Assembly (NCBI GenBank): GCA_016793015.1
Contig: JAEUJD010000169.1
Coordinates: 1 to 56,164, forward strand
Direction: 5' to 3'
From: Phycisphaerales bacterium
Lineage (GTDB): Bacteria; Planctomycetota; Phycisphaerae; Phycisphaerales; UBA1924
DNA length: 56,164 nt
Shown here: piece after piece, positions 55,251 through 56,164 of the stretch
Numbering within the stretch: the first letter of the stretch is position 1
Layout: every line of letters starts with the position of its first letter
Program-made: the position numbers and the translations under genes
The notes under the pieces: generated by a model
The model's input: the letters and a program-made list of their open reading frames with translations, nothing else
Database searches by the model: none
What the model was told of the DNA's origin: nothing

Positions 55251-56164
55251 GTGGAATCCCACGGCAGTAAAAGTCCTGCGCACGAACGCGTGGCCGCTCC
55301 GCTCGACTGGAAGACGATGCGTCTCTGGCAAATCCAGCCGGTGCGTGATGTCCTGCTGGTCCTGGTGATTGTCGGAATTGTCTATCTCGGCTACCTCGCC
55401 AGCATCGTGACCGTTCCGATCCTGCTCGCGCTGCTTCTCGCCTACCTGTTCGAGCCTGCGGTCGCGTGGATGGTCGGCAAGAAGATCTCTACCCGGCGGG
55501 GCAGCGCGCTGCTGATCGTGTTCTTTGCGGTTCTCGTCATTGTCGTGCCGACCGTGCTCGGCGCGACGTTCGCAGTGGTGCAGGGACTTCGTTTCGCCGA
55601 GACGACTACCCGCAATGTGGACTTGCTGATGCGTTCGGTCGAGAAGCCCGACGATGAGCAGTTGAAGGCGGGGATCGATCGCGAGGGCTGGGGACGCATC
55701 CGCGATTTCCTTGTGGCGGAGAACAAGAAGCGGATCGAGGCCAAGGACCACCCGCCCGAAACCGAGGCCGCGGGCTTTGTGCAGTCGGTCCTTGTCTGGC
55801 TCCGCGACAACTCGAAAGAGATCGGCAAGCAGGCGGCGCTGACGAGCGTGGGCGCCTTCGCGGTCGTCGCCAGCCTCTTCCGTTCGTTCGCGCTGCTGGT
55901 CTTTGGCGCGGCACTGACGGCGTTCTTCTTTTACTTTTTCTGTACCGGCTGGGGGCGCGTGCTGGCGTTCTGGGAGAACCTCATACCCGAGAAGCGCAAG
56001 TGGCGCGTGCTCGATCTGGTGCACAAGATGGACCGCGTGATCGCGGGCTTTGTGCGTGGACGCATCATCATCTGCGCGATCATCGGTGTGTGGGCGACGG
56101 TCGGCTACGTCATCATCGGAGCGCCCGCGCCGCTGGTCTTTGGCCCGCTGGTCGGCGCGCTCTT
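55251..56164 (+). CDS. AI-2E/PerM family permease (3' partial)
   Basis: The frame is open from GTG 55251 to the right edge (304 codons). Hydrophobic segments LLVLVIVGIVYLGYLASIV and PILLALLLAYLFEPAVAWMV occur near the start. LLIVFFAVLVIVVPTVLGATF, the long intervening loop and ALTAFFFYFFCTGWGR follow, with VIAGFVRGRIIICAIIGVWA near the end. This is the AI-2E transporter/PerM pattern; actual substrates in the family include signal molecules and Na+/H+. TAGTCT six bases before the GTG might be a -10 for a leaderless mRNA. Start confidence is moderate. Confidence 0.88.
   Translation, partial: MESHGSKSPAHERVAAPLDWKTMRLWQIQPVRDVLLVLVIVGIVYLGYLASIVTVPILLALLLAYLFEPAVAWMVGKKISTRRGSALLIVFFAVLVIVVPTVLGATFAVVQGLRFAETTTRNVDLLMRSVEKPDDEQLKAGIDREGWGRIRDFLVAENKKRIEAKDHPPETEAAGFVQSVLVWLRDNSKEIGKQAALTSVGAFAVVASLFRSFALLVFGAALTAFFFYFFCTGWGRVLAFWENLIPEKRKWRVLDLVHKMDRVIAGFVRGRIIICAIIGVWATVGYVIIGAPAPLVFGPLVGAL

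Noticed and set aside
47634..56024. 2796-codon open frame on the minus strand
   Set aside because: It is antisense and codon-aligned to six clear plus-strand genes with recognised families, and shows no domain of its own.

Overview
The window is a GC-rich stretch of bacterial chromosome with densely packed genes, most probably from a planctomycete and perhaps from the class Phycisphaerae. The case rests on several family signatures seen together. There is a DUF1501/DUF1800 gene pair, a membrane protein ending in a CPECG-type zinc ribbon, and a Minf_1886-type protein. There is a complete alternative complex III with a 'TAT-variant' molybdopterin-like subunit, and an LPS Kdo transferase. I see no phage, insertion sequence, integron or CRISPR array. 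The assignment is inferred from gene families, not from a marker gene.

Layout: the window opens with the 3' end of mutS (1-254), then an ABC-2 exporter pair, tRNA-Val, waaA, tRNA-Lys, a SNF2 helicase with a SWIM zinc-finger partner, a DUF3303 protein and tRNA-Gln. From 9.5 to 14.8 kb runs a housekeeping block, glmU-prs-rplY-pth-rpsF-ssb-rplI, closed by a bidirectional terminator. On the minus strand from 21.5 down to 15.0 kb lie a sigma-70 factor, pilT, a membrane-anchored GspE/PilB-like protein with a degenerate nucleotide-binding site, and a CvpA-like protein. Then come a Mn-type superoxide dismutase, a secreted esterase and a small zinc-ribbon protein (+), and the DUF1501 and DUF1800 genes (-).

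The metabolic core is a respiratory island at 28.2-45.7 kb. Heme A synthase (ctaA, minus) is divergent from a long plus-strand run. That run holds alternative complex III (actA-F), a His-rich one-helix protein, a SCO copper chaperone, a caa3-type cytochrome oxidase (coxB with a fused cytochrome c, A2-type coxA, coxC, coxD) and a membrane-anchored protein of unknown function. Electrons would pass from menaquinol through ActC/F and ActB to the ActA/ActE hemes and on to CoxB/CoxA. ResB and CcsA, which attach heme to c-type cytochromes, lie about 4 kb downstream. Next to them are an amidohydrolase that might belong to the futalosine menaquinone route, a MlaE-type permease and an OmpA-like lipoprotein. 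The window ends with a 3-methyladenine DNA glycosylase, the Minf_1886 protein and the start of an AI-2E-family permease.

The most interesting non-gene signals are as follows. Hairpins sit directly 5' of the ribosome binding sites of waaA, the sigma gene, pilT and the gspE-like gene. A perfect 7-1-7 palindrome lies in the ctaA leader. An ACATGT dyad containing a consensus DnaA box lies upstream of sodA. Inverted GGCACT-type arrays lie between DUF1501 and DUF1800. A minus-oriented terminator sits at the start of the amidohydrolase gene, where no minus-strand gene precedes it. The most interesting protein signals are the GspE-like protein with Arg in place of the Walker A Lys, and histidine-rich tails on six proteins of the respiratory cluster.
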